Source: CAYPTY01 sp964413935
GTDB taxonomy: Bacteria > Bacteroidota > Rhodothermia > Balneolales > Balneolaceae
Direction of reading: 5' to 3'
Length of the DNA: 14,838 nt
Assembly: GCA_964413935.1 (NCBI GenBank)
Contig: CAYPTY010000033.1
Span: forward strand, 1 to 14,838
Shown: positions 1 to 7,141 of the stretch, one piece after another
Position numbering within the stretch: the first letter of the stretch is position 1
Layout of the letters: each line of letters opens with the position of its first letter
The notes under the pieces: model-generated
What the model was told of the DNA's origin: nothing
What the model saw: only the letters and a program-made list of their open reading frames with translations
Databases searched by the model: none
Translations under genes and position numbers: made by a program

Positions 1-61
1 GCTGTATCTGCCACCCGCTGAAATGAGTACCGTCGTATTCGATTGTAAGCTTATAGCGCAC
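1..61 (-). CDS. truA: tRNA pseudouridine synthase A, N-terminal fragment (cut by window edge)
   Basis: Only the first 20 codons are present. The minus strand from a GTG at 61-59 reads MRYKLTIEYDGTHFSGWQIQ. This matches the start of TruA, which isomerises uridines 38-40 in the tRNA anticodon arm. The RYKLTIEYDGTxFxGWQ opening is very characteristic of the family. The catalytic Asp lies further on and is outside the window. GTG is chosen because no ATG or TTG lies in frame for at least 13 codons upstream; the upstream codons are CAT, TTA, AAA and similar, inside A+T-rich repeat sequence. The gene is divergent from the CDF transporter. Identification is strong for so short a piece; whether the gene is intact cannot be judged. 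Confidence 0.85.
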   Translation of the reverse strand, partial: MRYKLTIEYDGTHFSGWQIQ

Positions 62-68
62 TTTTAAT

Positions 69-159
69 TTATGAATTCTGAATTTTGAATTATGAATAAG
101 CTTTCAAGCATAAAAATCAGTCATTGTAATTCAAAATCCATAATCCATAATTCATAATC
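69..159. repeat. A+T-rich inverted intergenic repeat between truA and the CDF gene
   Basis: Two arms, 69-97 and 128-159, are built from variants of the same word (TTATGAATT / TTTTGAATT / TTATGGATT) in opposite orientation, with about 30 bases between them. A related single copy lies at 6136-6164. The pairing is imperfect, so this is a degenerate repeat rather than a clean hairpin. It fills nearly all of the space between the divergent truA and CDF starts, so the promoters of both genes must lie in or beside it. No convincing -35/-10 pair or Shine-Dalgarno site was recognised here. Confidence 0.6.
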
Positions 160-181
160 TTTCAGTTTCTTACATTTATGT

Positions 182-1096
182 ATGCCCCATTCCCATAGTC
201 ATACCCACCATCACGGACACGGTCATCATCACCACCATGGCGACGTGAAGAACATCAAGACGGCTTTTTTTCTGAATCTGCTTTTTACTGTGATTGAGAT
301 CGTCGGGGGTTTTTATACCAACTCCATCGCTATCCTCTCGGATGCCCTGCATGATCTGGGCGATTCCCTCTCCCTTGGACTGGCCTGGTACTTTCAGAAA
401 CTGTCCAAAAAGAGCCGGGACCAGCAATTTTCATACGGATATAAACGATTTTCCCTGCTGGCGGCCATCATCAACTCCCTGGTATTGGTGGTTGGCTCCG
501 TTTTTATTCTGATGGAGGCCATTCCCCGCCTTTTTGATCCTGTTCAGCCGGATGTAACCGGGATGATCTTACTGGCGGTACTGGGCGTGATCTTCAACGG
601 AGCGGCTGTACTTCGACTTACAAAGGGTGAATCCATGAATGAGCGGGTGGCCATGCTGCACCTGCTGGAGGATGTCTTCGGATGGGTAGCTATCCTGATC
701 GGATCTGTCGTCATGTACTTTTTCGACCTGCCGATTATCGATCCCATCCTTTCGGTAGGCATCTCTCTCTTTATCCTCTTCAATGTGTACCGTAACCTCC
801 GGCAGTCCCTGAAAATCGTACTGCAGGCCATTCCGCTGGATGTGGATCAGGATGCGGTTCTTGATTACCTGAACAGTCTGGAGGAGGTCAATGAGGCCCA
901 CGACCTGCATATCTGGTCCATGGACGGGGAGTACAACGTACTCACCACCCACCTCGTACTGGAACAGAACCTGCCGGTGGCTGAGCTTCAGACACTGAAA
1001 AAGAAAATCCGTGCGGGATTACATGATCTGGGCATCGAACACACTACGCTGGAGTTCGAGCTGAAGGATGAGGATTGTGTGTATGAGGATTGTTAG
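182..1096 (+). CDS. CDF-family cation (probably zinc) efflux transporter
   Basis: A 304-residue inner-membrane cation diffusion facilitator (CzcD/ZitB type) that exports divalent metal in exchange for protons. The N-terminus has 12 His within residues 3-19, a cytoplasmic metal-binding tail. Transmembrane helices follow from about residue 27. The intramembrane site is visible as H57 and D61 in helix 2 (LHDLGD) and H160 and D164 in helix 5 (HLLED). This HD-HD pattern is usually linked to zinc. The C-terminal cytoplasmic domain starts near residue 210 and carries the family DLHIW motif. The last residues contain two Cys (EDCVYEDC), an unusual extra possible metal ligand. The ATG at 182 is used because the overlapping ATG at 178 stops after six codons. 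The stop codon overlaps that of the convergent DUF5683 gene. Family certain; zinc specificity inferred. Confidence 0.93.
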   Translation: MPHSHSHTHHHGHGHHHHHGDVKNIKTAFFLNLLFTVIEIVGGFYTNSIAILSDALHDLGDSLSLGLAWYFQKLSKKSRDQQFSYGYKRFSLLAAIINSLVLVVGSVFILMEAIPRLFDPVQPDVTGMILLAVLGVIFNGAAVLRLTKGESMNERVAMLHLLEDVFGWVAILIGSVVMYFFDLPIIDPILSVGISLFILFNVYRNLRQSLKIVLQAIPLDVDQDAVLDYLNSLEEVNEAHDLHIWSMDGEYNVLTTHLVLEQNLPVAELQTLKKKIRAGLHDLGIEHTTLEFELKDEDCVYEDC

Positions 1097-1764
1097 AAGC
1101 TGAAGCGCACATTGGCCGTCAGGCCGTGCTGCCCATCCGGGCGAAGGTAAGAAAGGCTCACATCCGGGGTGTTGTTCATCAGCTTGCGGGCACGGGAAAA
1201 GGAAGTAAGTCCGCTGATCACCCGGTTCACCACCATCACCCCCACGATGGCACCAAGCTGGCTATCTGTGGATTCTCTCCGCTCACGGGCATCTTCAAAT
1301 CGTGCCCGGTCTTCCGGATTTTGCCACTCCCAGAAAAACTCATCCCCTTCCAGCAGATTGTTGATGGTGCGGTTGCGCCGCTGGAAGTCGTTATACTCGG
1401 CCTGTGAATTAAAATTGGCCAGTGCTACCTCAAAACGCCGGCTTTTGCCGTCCAGCGAGGTTCCTGCACGGGCTGAGGCCAGTGTTCTCAGATCGGCATC
1501 CAGGCTGTTTACGCGGTTATTCAGGCCGAACCAGGAGGCAATCAGGATCACATCCGCAGCCAGATGATACTGACCGGTCCGCCAATCATTTTTGTCTACA
1601 TAGTAATGTCCCCAGCCGGGTACAGCCAGGGAACGCAGCAGAGCGCCACCGGGCTTGATCTGACGCTGCGAAGTGTCCATGCTGAAGTCGGCCGATTCCT
1701 GAGCCTGAACCGGGATCAGAGGCAACATCAGCATACAAAAAAAGACAAGGCGGAGGCGGGTCAT
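1093..1764 (-). CDS. DUF5683-type secreted envelope protein, last gene of the ccm operon
   Basis: A 223-residue protein of unknown function. It begins with a signal peptide (MTRLRLVFFCMLMLPLIPVQA, predicted cut before QE). Around residues 40-60 comes a segment typical of DUF5683: a Gly/Ala-rich stretch, then SLAVPGWGHYYVDKNDW, then a hydrophobic run. The middle is charged and Arg-rich. A second hydrophobic stretch (LGAIVGVMVV) lies near the end, and the protein ends in Phe (NVRFSF), as many outer-membrane proteins do. Translation could be opened 21 codons earlier, but the ATG at 1764 gives a clean signal peptide and follows the ccmF stop by one base (TGA-T-ATG), so the two genes are probably translationally coupled. 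The stop overlaps that of the convergent CDF gene. Family call is from memory of the motif; a role in cytochrome maturation is only suggested by position. Confidence 0.75.
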   Translation of the reverse strand: MTRLRLVFFCMLMLPLIPVQAQESADFSMDTSQRQIKPGGALLRSLAVPGWGHYYVDKNDWRTGQYHLAADVILIASWFGLNNRVNSLDADLRTLASARAGTSLDGKSRRFEVALANFNSQAEYNDFQRRNRTINNLLEGDEFFWEWQNPEDRARFEDARERRESTDSQLGAIVGVMVVNRVISGLTSFSRARKLMNNTPDVSLSYLRPDGQHGLTANVRFSF

Positions 1765-1765
1765 A

Positions 1766-4249
1766 TCACAGAAGTTCTTTTTTCTTTTCACGTCCCCAGT
1801 GTCGGAAAATCGAGACGGAAAATCCACCCATCAGCAGGAAGGTTCCCAGCCACACTACAGAGATATAAGGTTTCTGCTCGGCGGATATCAGGACATAGTC
1901 TTCCTCTTCGCTTACGCCCTGCAGGGTTAGTTCGATTCGGTCTTCCTGCGTGGAGATGCGGGAAAAGGCTACGCTGATGCCGAATTCAGGCAGCTGAACC
2001 GGCGGAGCATAAACCATATTGCCATTCGCCAGTACCGCGAACAGCGGCTGAACGGTGAGCAGTTTGCCGGATGCAGGATTGCTCACTTCAATCTCGGCCC
2101 GAACACCCAGAACCGTGCCCTCCGGCAATTCGGTGGAGTCGGTTTGCACATAATTTACAAAGCGGAATTTATAGGAACCCACATTCAGGCTTTCACCCCG
2201 ACCCATAGTGATCTTGCGCTCCTTATTCTCATTTTCCTCAGGCTGACCCGTATCCGAAACGGGGCGCATATTATTCTTCTGCTCAATAAAGTTGTTTCTC
2301 ATTTCCACATAGGAGGAGCCGGACACGTACAGGTAAATATCACTGAAGATGCCGGATCGCACATCGGGATCTACCGACCAGTTTACGCCTTCCGAGCTGG
2401 AGGTACTCAGCATGGGATATACTTCCGGAAACAGATAAAACGGCCTGCCGCCGGATACCGGCTCAAACTTGACCTTATAGGTTTGCTGACCCGGCCGGTT
2501 CTGATTGTCGATGGTGTAGCCTTCATAGGTTACGATGTACTTGTCATTGATGATCTTGGGCTGATCCAGTTTCAGCTCAAGGATGTCAACTTTCTGCCGG
2601 ATGGTAAAGCCTTCCTCATCCTTCACCTCTCCCCGCTCTACGGCCGCATTGTAATCTTCGGTTCGCTGATCCAGCATGGGTTCATTGTAGGCGCCGGAAG
2701 CCAAAACGCCAAGAAGTAATGCCCCGAAACCAACATGCGTCAAAGCCCCGCCAATGAGTTTAGGTTGCTTTCGGGCCAGCTCCACCATCACAAAAGTATT
2801 TCCCACCACTGCGAAGAATCCGGTGAAGAAGTAGAGGATGTTGTACAGATCGCGCACATTGCCCACAATCACAGCGATAATCGTAAGTACGGAGGTAACC
2901 AGCAATGGATTAATCATGGCGGAGGCCAGGCTTTCTGCATCATGTTTGCTCCAGAACAGATACTGCCCGATTACCGTGAGTACCGCCATGATGATGGCGA
3001 TAGGCATGCTCCAGTCGTTATAAAAGGAGATTTCGGGCGGAGTGGGCCGATCAGTGAACAGTTTACCGATTATCGGTGAGGATGTACCCAGAATAATCAC
3101 AATACCAAGTACCAGCAGCATGATGGCTCCGGTGAAGGTCATGAACTCCCGGCTCAGGATTTTGGATTCCGATTTGGGTTTGGGCAGCTCTTTGTATCTC
3201 CAGAAGAACATTCCCAGTCCCACTCCGGAAATAGCCAGCATGAACACCAGCAGCTGATTGTAAAGTCCAAGATCCACAAAAGAGTGTACCGAAGCATCGG
3301 AAAGGATTCCGGAACGGGTCAGGAAGGTCTCATACACGATGGCCATATACGCCAGAATGGCAAAGAGTATGGACGACTTCTGAGCCACCGAGCTTTTGCG
3401 CTGAATAATCATGGTATGGATGCCGGCTGTACCAATGAGCCAGGGCACCAGAGAAGCATTTTCGACCGGATCCCAGGCCCAGAATCCTCCGAAGGAGAGC
3501 GTTACATAGGCCCAGTAACCACCCAGAAAAATGGCGGTAAGCAGGGAAAGGTTGGCGCCCAGTGTCCAGGGAAGCGCAGGACCCACCCATTCGTTGTATT
3601 TTCGCTTCCAGAGAGCGGCCATCGCAAAACAAAACGGGATGGTCATCATGGCAAAGCCCACAAAGAGGATGGGCGGATGGATCATCATCCAGGGTGACTT
3701 CAGCAGGTCGTTCAGTCCGCGTCCGTTTTCCGGTGCAAAATCTGGATTGGCTTTTACCACCGGGATATCCGGAAATTCCTGTGCAAAGGTGCGGAAGGGG
3801 GATGCCCCCAGGTTCACATCGCCCACCTGCCATCCCACAATCATGAAAATGAGAAAGAGCTGAGTGAAGGTGAGGAAGAACATCACCGGTGCACGATAGG
3901 GCTCGCGGGTCCAGCGGATCAATCCAATGCCGGCGAACCATGAGAATAGAATCCAGAGCATGAAACTCCCCTCCTGCCCGCCATAAAAGGCCGACCAGAG
4001 GTATTTGGCTTCCAGATCCAGACTGGTATAATTATAAACGTAGTAGTAGCTGAAATCATGATCGAAGATGAGCTTCACCAGGATCACGGAGGCCATCAGC
4101 ATAAAAAATCCTTTGGTGATGAAGGCCAGGTTGGACCATCGCAGCCATTTCTCGTCCTCTTTCTGTGCCGCGAAATAATAGAGCACAAGTGCGGCTAAAC
4201 CGGTAAGAAAAGATGCACTGATCAGTGCAGAGCCGAGGATACCTAACAT
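1766..4249 (-). CDS. ccmF: Cytochrome c haem lyase subunit CcmF
   Basis: An 827-residue polytopic membrane protein of the CcmF/CcsA haem-handling family. It takes haem from holo-CcmE and attaches it to the CXXCH sites of apocytochrome c outside the inner membrane. The Trp-rich WWD signature is at residues 254-270 (GGFWAWDPVENASLVPWL). The four family His candidates are visible: H191 (MIHPP) and H322 (SVHSF) in the expected periplasmic loops, and H505 (THVGFG) in the later membrane part; the fourth, a b-haem ligand, was not placed with certainty. From about 510 to 790 there is a large soluble periplasmic region, then a last helix (about 795-820). E. coli CcmF is about 647 residues, so this is an enlarged form. 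The ATG overlaps the ccmE stop by one base (TGATG). Very confident. Confidence 0.95.
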   Translation of the reverse strand: MLGILGSALISASFLTGLAALVLYYFAAQKEDEKWLRWSNLAFITKGFFMLMASVILVKLIFDHDFSYYYVYNYTSLDLEAKYLWSAFYGGQEGSFMLWILFSWFAGIGLIRWTREPYRAPVMFFLTFTQLFLIFMIVGWQVGDVNLGASPFRTFAQEFPDIPVVKANPDFAPENGRGLNDLLKSPWMMIHPPILFVGFAMMTIPFCFAMAALWKRKYNEWVGPALPWTLGANLSLLTAIFLGGYWAYVTLSFGGFWAWDPVENASLVPWLIGTAGIHTMIIQRKSSVAQKSSILFAILAYMAIVYETFLTRSGILSDASVHSFVDLGLYNQLLVFMLAISGVGLGMFFWRYKELPKPKSESKILSREFMTFTGAIMLLVLGIVIILGTSSPIIGKLFTDRPTPPEISFYNDWSMPIAIIMAVLTVIGQYLFWSKHDAESLASAMINPLLVTSVLTIIAVIVGNVRDLYNILYFFTGFFAVVGNTFVMVELARKQPKLIGGALTHVGFGALLLGVLASGAYNEPMLDQRTEDYNAAVERGEVKDEEGFTIRQKVDILELKLDQPKIINDKYIVTYEGYTIDNQNRPGQQTYKVKFEPVSGGRPFYLFPEVYPMLSTSSSEGVNWSVDPDVRSGIFSDIYLYVSGSSYVEMRNNFIEQKNNMRPVSDTGQPEENENKERKITMGRGESLNVGSYKFRFVNYVQTDSTELPEGTVLGVRAEIEVSNPASGKLLTVQPLFAVLANGNMVYAPPVQLPEFGISVAFSRISTQEDRIELTLQGVSEEEDYVLISAEQKPYISVVWLGTFLLMGGFSVSIFRHWGREKKKELL

Positions 4250-4644
4250 CAGCTTTGGGCGCTTTCGGTGAGAATCTCAGGATCGGCGTCGTTGTACTTA
4301 GACGGACATTTCATCAGCATCTCATTGGCATAGAATACGTTATCGCGCATTTCGCCGATTACCACCAGACGGTCGGCCTGCTCAAAATTGTTGGGCTTGG
4401 GCTTGGGATAAATCACCTTGCGCACATTGCCGGATTCATCCGTCATGTAAAAACTGAAGCGTTTGGTTTCTTTGGAGAAGCCATAGTCGCGGGAGGAATC
4501 CCAGGTTCCGGCTACGTGGGCGGTATTCATATCGGCCGCTTTCTCGAAATCCACGTAGGTGGAGATACTTTCGCCGAAGTTGTACATCAGCAAAGAGGTG
4601 AATCCGATGATGGCCAGCACGCCTATGATGAGTTTGGGTTTCAT
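4249..4644 (-). CDS. ccmE: Cytochrome c maturation protein CcmE, CXXXY variant
   Basis: A 131-residue periplasmic haem chaperone with one N-terminal anchor helix (about residues 3-22) and an OB-fold domain. It receives haem from CcmC and delivers it to CcmF. Classical CcmE binds haem covalently through His in an HXXXY motif (H130 in E. coli). Here the aligned motif is CPSKY, with C113 and Y117, so the His is replaced by Cys. CXXXY CcmE proteins are known from archaea and some bacteria, where they can work with Ccm systems lacking CcmG and CcmH. Other visible family features are the VAGTWDS strand and ADRLVVIGEM before the motif. The gene starts 9 bases after the ccmD stop and overlaps ccmF by one base. 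Identity is secure; the haem linkage chemistry is inferred. Confidence 0.93.
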   Translation of the reverse strand: MKPKLIIGVLAIIGFTSLLMYNFGESISTYVDFEKAADMNTAHVAGTWDSSRDYGFSKETKRFSFYMTDESGNVRKVIYPKPKPNNFEQADRLVVIGEMRDNVFYANEMLMKCPSKYNDADPEILTESAQS

Positions 4645-4653
4645 AATGCTAAT

Positions 4654-4863
4654 CTATTTAATCTCTTTCTCTATTCGGGTCACTTTATTGTCCAGGCGGA
4701 CCAGGAAAAACAACAGTACAAACCAGATGATCAGCGTGACCCCAAGCACCACGAAGATCAGGTCGTTCGATGACATAAACTGAACAAAGACACCGGCCGT
4801 TTCAGGATCGGCGGCTCCGTCCCATTTGTCCGAATATGATTGTGTGAGAGTGTCTGCCTGCAT
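4654..4863 (-). CDS. ccmD: CcmD-like small membrane protein
   Basis: A 69-residue protein with one membrane helix (about residues 33-56, LIFVVLGVTLIIWFVLLFFL), followed by a basic/acidic cytoplasmic tail (RLDNKVTRIEKEIK) of coiled-coil character. This is the shape of CcmD, which in E. coli is needed to release holo-CcmE from the CcmABC complex. CcmD is too short and variable for a firm motif match, so the call rests on topology and on its place between ccmC (23 bases upstream) and ccmE (9 bases downstream). The ATG at 4863 gives a 30-residue hydrophilic N-terminus before the helix. An internal ATG at 4776 (MSSNDLIF) would give a 40-residue form closer to minimal CcmD. Neither has a clear Shine-Dalgarno site. 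Confidence 0.75.
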   Translation of the reverse strand: MQADTLTQSYSDKWDGAADPETAGVFVQFMSSNDLIFVVLGVTLIIWFVLLFFLVRLDNKVTRIEKEIK

Positions 4864-4886
4864 TTGAAAAATGAATAGCTTACAAT

Positions 4887-5543
4887 TTACGAATATTCCC
4901 GGCGAAATTTCAGTGCTTTAAAGCGATAGAGCACATTATAAATCCAGAATGCCAGCCCGATAAACCCTACCACTGCCGGGTAGAACACATAACGCAGTTC
5001 GGGCGCGGTAATTTCACTGAAAGCAGGATTTCCATCCGCCCCCGGATGCAGGCTTTCCAGCTGCCTCGGAATGATATACAGCAGAAAGGGGATGGTGGTC
5101 ACGCCGAAAATATTATACACCGCCGCAATCTTGGCCCTTTTCTCCGGATCATCAAAAGCGGAGCGCAACACGAAATAGGCCATAAAAATCATCATAGCAA
5201 GAGCGGCCAGATTCATTTTCGGTTCGGCGAAGGTCCACCAGGTGCCCCAGGTGAAGCGCGCCCACAGCGATCCGGTAAGCAATCCGCAGATACCGAAAAT
5301 CACCCCAACCAGCGTGGCTGATTCTGCTTTGATGTCCAGCAGCTGATCGGACGCATTCAGATAGCGGAGGCTGTACACAAATCCGGTGGCAAACATGGCG
5401 AACATGGTAAACCACATCGACACATGGAAAAAGAGATTCCGCGAGGTCTGCTCAAGAATGGGGATGTCCGGTACGCTGATCAGAAAACCGGCTACAATAA
5501 CGGCGGTAAGCCAGAGGGCTACCAAATACTTCCAGGCTTTCAA
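4887..5543 (-). CDS. ccmC: Haem exporter/haem-CcmE interaction protein CcmC
   Basis: A 218-residue, six-helix inner-membrane protein of the CcmC family. It presents haem to CcmE at the outer face of the membrane. The two axial-ligand His are visible: H40 (NLFFHVSMW) and H166 (ESLHPG). The Trp-rich motif between them reads WGTWWTFAEPKMN (residues 99-111). The classical form is WGTWWVWDARLTS, so the third Trp, the Asp and the Arg of the signature are all replaced. The start codon is TTG (5543-5541); the in-frame stop seven codons upstream (TAA at 5564-5562) leaves no ATG or GTG alternative before it. This is the first gene of the minus-strand ccm operon and is divergent from the PH-domain gene. 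Identity is secure from the His pair, WGTWW and gene context. Confidence 0.92.
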   Translation of the reverse strand: MKAWKYLVALWLTAVIVAGFLISVPDIPILEQTSRNLFFHVSMWFTMFAMFATGFVYSLRYLNASDQLLDIKAESATLVGVIFGICGLLTGSLWARFTWGTWWTFAEPKMNLAALAMMIFMAYFVLRSAFDDPEKRAKIAAVYNIFGVTTIPFLLYIIPRQLESLHPGADGNPAFSEITAPELRYVFYPAVVGFIGLAFWIYNVLYRFKALKFRREYS

Positions 5544-5613
5544 AAATCTGTCTGATTTATGTTACATTGAGTGCAGAATATACCAAAATGTAAGCATCAA
5601 AATTCCGGATTCT

Positions 5614-6126
5614 GTGAATTCATCAACCTACACTCAACACTTCAGCGCACAACTCTTCCACTACATATTTGGCATCCTGCTTATCCCCTTGCTGGGCATC
5701 GGGGTATGGATGATCTGGCGAACCTACCGTAAACAGATGACCCACTGTTATGAACTTAATGATAAGCAGATCATCGATTATGGCGACCGCCTCACCCGAA
5801 AAATTGACCTCGAGAATATTGAATCCGCTAACCTGATGACCGGTAAACAAAGCCATTTGTTCGATGCGGGCAGTATTCTGATCCGCACTCCGGCTGCCGA
5901 ACTGGAAATCGACTGGATTCCCGAACCCGAAAAAGCCCTGAAAGAAATTCAGGACCGTATTGCCGCCCGTCTGGAAGCCCTGAAACCCAAAAGCCGCAAG
6001 ACCAGCGTTCAGGACGACTTCGATCCCTGTTCACTCGACCGCATGGACTACCTTACCGGACTCTGGCAGCAGGGCCTCATTGATGATGAGGAATACCACA
6101 AAGAGCGAAAGCATTTTGAGAGATGA
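5614..6126 (+). CDS. Membrane protein with bacterial PH-like domain and SHOCT-like tail
   Basis: About 170 residues; function unknown. From the GTG at 5614: a short N-terminus, one hydrophobic segment (about residues 17-35, IFGILLIPLLGIGVWMIW), then a bacterial PH-like domain. The sign of this is YELNDKQIIDYGDRLTRKIDLENIESANL, quoted here in parts: YELNDKQIIDYGDRL and IDLENIESANL, which resemble the bPH2 strand pattern. A charged linker follows. The last 30 residues (DRMDYLTGLWQQGLIDDEEY) match the SHOCT pattern of a short helix, GLI, acidic turn and helix. The start is uncertain. The frame is open to 5386, but that would cover the ccmC start in antisense. No ATG lies between 5544 and the membrane segment, and GTG 5614 has only a weak upstream site. 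Confidence 0.6.
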   Translation: MNSSTYTQHFSAQLFHYIFGILLIPLLGIGVWMIWRTYRKQMTHCYELNDKQIIDYGDRLTRKIDLENIESANLMTGKQSHLFDAGSILIRTPAAELEIDWIPEPEKALKEIQDRIAARLEALKPKSRKTSVQDDFDPCSLDRMDYLTGLWQQGLIDDEEYHKERKHFER

Positions 6127-6135
6127 GGCTCAATC

Positions 6136-6164
6136 TTGAATTATGAATTTTGGATTATGAATTG
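6136..6164. repeat. A+T-rich intergenic repeat, second copy
   Basis: TTGAATTATGAATTTTGG and the following ATTATGAATTGG belong to the same degenerate repeat family seen at 69-159. It starts 10 bases after the stop of the PH-domain gene. The remaining bases up to the DUF4386 start at 6273 hold no recognisable gene or terminator. Confidence 0.55.
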
Positions 6165-6272
6165 GTTGTGTGGTTGATTTGGAATTGATTGCAAGAGTCT
6201 GAGTGATTCAATTTTTAATGATCAATATCAATTCTTTATTGACTGCTTACTTAAAAATCAAATTCGGGGGAA

Positions 6273-6965
6273 ATGAAGGCAGAGCAAAAGAAAAAACTGG
6301 CACGCATTACCGGGATGCTTTATCTGATCGTCATTGTTTGCGCTGGCTTCAGTCAGGGTGTGGTTCGGGAAAGCCTGATCGTTACAGGAGATGCTTATGC
6401 CACCGTACAGAACCTGTTGAACGCCCGTTTTCTGTTCACCTGGGGCATGGTAACCGATCTCATCGCTTTTTCCACGGATGTGGGCATATCGGTTCTGTTG
6501 TTCTTGCTGCTGAAAGAGGTGAATCATACCGTAGCGATGATTTCATCCGCCTTCCGCCTGATTGCCCATCCGGCCATCGCAAGTTGGAATCTCATCAACC
6601 ATTATAATGCACTGAATGTGATCTCTAGTGATGAAATGATCAGTCATTCTTCTTTCGAAATTATGGCCGATCTATCCTATTCATATTTGCAGGCTCATCA
6701 TGTAGGATATCTCATCGCAGGAGTGCTTTTCGGAGCCCATCGTTTTCTGCTGGGTTATCTGCTTTTTAAATCAACCGACTTCCCAAAAATACTGGGTATT
6801 CTGCTCATTTTAGCCGCAGGCGGCTATCTGATTGAAAGTTTCGGATACCTTTTCTTCCCGGAAGCCAAAAGCGCACTGGCCACCGTAGTCGGGGTAACCG
6901 CAGGCATTGGCGAAGTGGGCTTTTGTCTGTATCTGTTGATCAGAGGTGTGCAAATTAAGGGCTGA
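6273..6965 (+). CDS. DUF4386 family membrane protein
   Basis: A 230-residue polytopic membrane protein of unknown function. The opening KKLARITGMLYLIVIVCAGF is the family hallmark (AR-x-TG-hLYL), and the following R-x-SLIV-x-GDA, LF-x-WGMVTDL and LLLKEVNHTVA segments fit DUF4386 as I know it. Six hydrophobic segments can be counted, at about residues 10-30, 55-80, 88-105, 140-160, 168-190 and 200-225. The ATG at 6273 is preceded by GGGGG only two bases away, a strong but unusually close purine stretch. No enzyme motif is visible. It lies alone between the PH-domain gene and the peptidase gene, with more than 140 bases on each side, so it is probably a single-gene unit. Confidence 0.82.
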   Translation: MKAEQKKKLARITGMLYLIVIVCAGFSQGVVRESLIVTGDAYATVQNLLNARFLFTWGMVTDLIAFSTDVGISVLLFLLLKEVNHTVAMISSAFRLIAHPAIASWNLINHYNALNVISSDEMISHSSFEIMADLSYSYLQAHHVGYLIAGVLFGAHRFLLGYLLFKSTDFPKILGILLILAAGGYLIESFGYLFFPEAKSALATVVGVTAGIGEVGFCLYLLIRGVQIKG

Positions 6966-7041
6966 CAGGTAAGTCTGTACTTTCCCTAAACCACGCTTCT
7001 ATTTCCGCATCTCACATTCCCCATTTCAAATTCACAATGCG

Positions 7042-7067
7042 TTCAGGTTATCCGGCGGGCACCTGAA
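7042..7067. promoter_or_regulatory. Perfect 7-bp inverted repeat upstream of the DPP-IV-like peptidase
   Basis: TTCAGGT (7042-7048) and ACCTGAA (7061-7067) are exact reverse complements separated by a 12-base G+C-rich loop. The dyad lies 75-100 bases upstream of the peptidase start and 77 bases after the DUF4386 stop. No T-run follows directly, so it is a poor intrinsic terminator. It could be an operator or a leader hairpin. Function inferred only from symmetry and position. Confidence 0.35.
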
Positions 7068-7141
7068 TCTGAATTCTTTGCAAATCTTTACACCCAAAAT
7101 GTGTTTATTAAGCTTTCGCTATTAATCAGAAACAGACATTT

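Noticed and set aside
1765..1827. N-terminal extension of the DUF5683 protein
   Set aside because: It would overlap the end of ccmF and hide the signal peptide that starts at 1764.
5386..5613. Upstream extension of the PH-domain gene
   Set aside because: It runs antisense through the first codons of ccmC and has no domain character.
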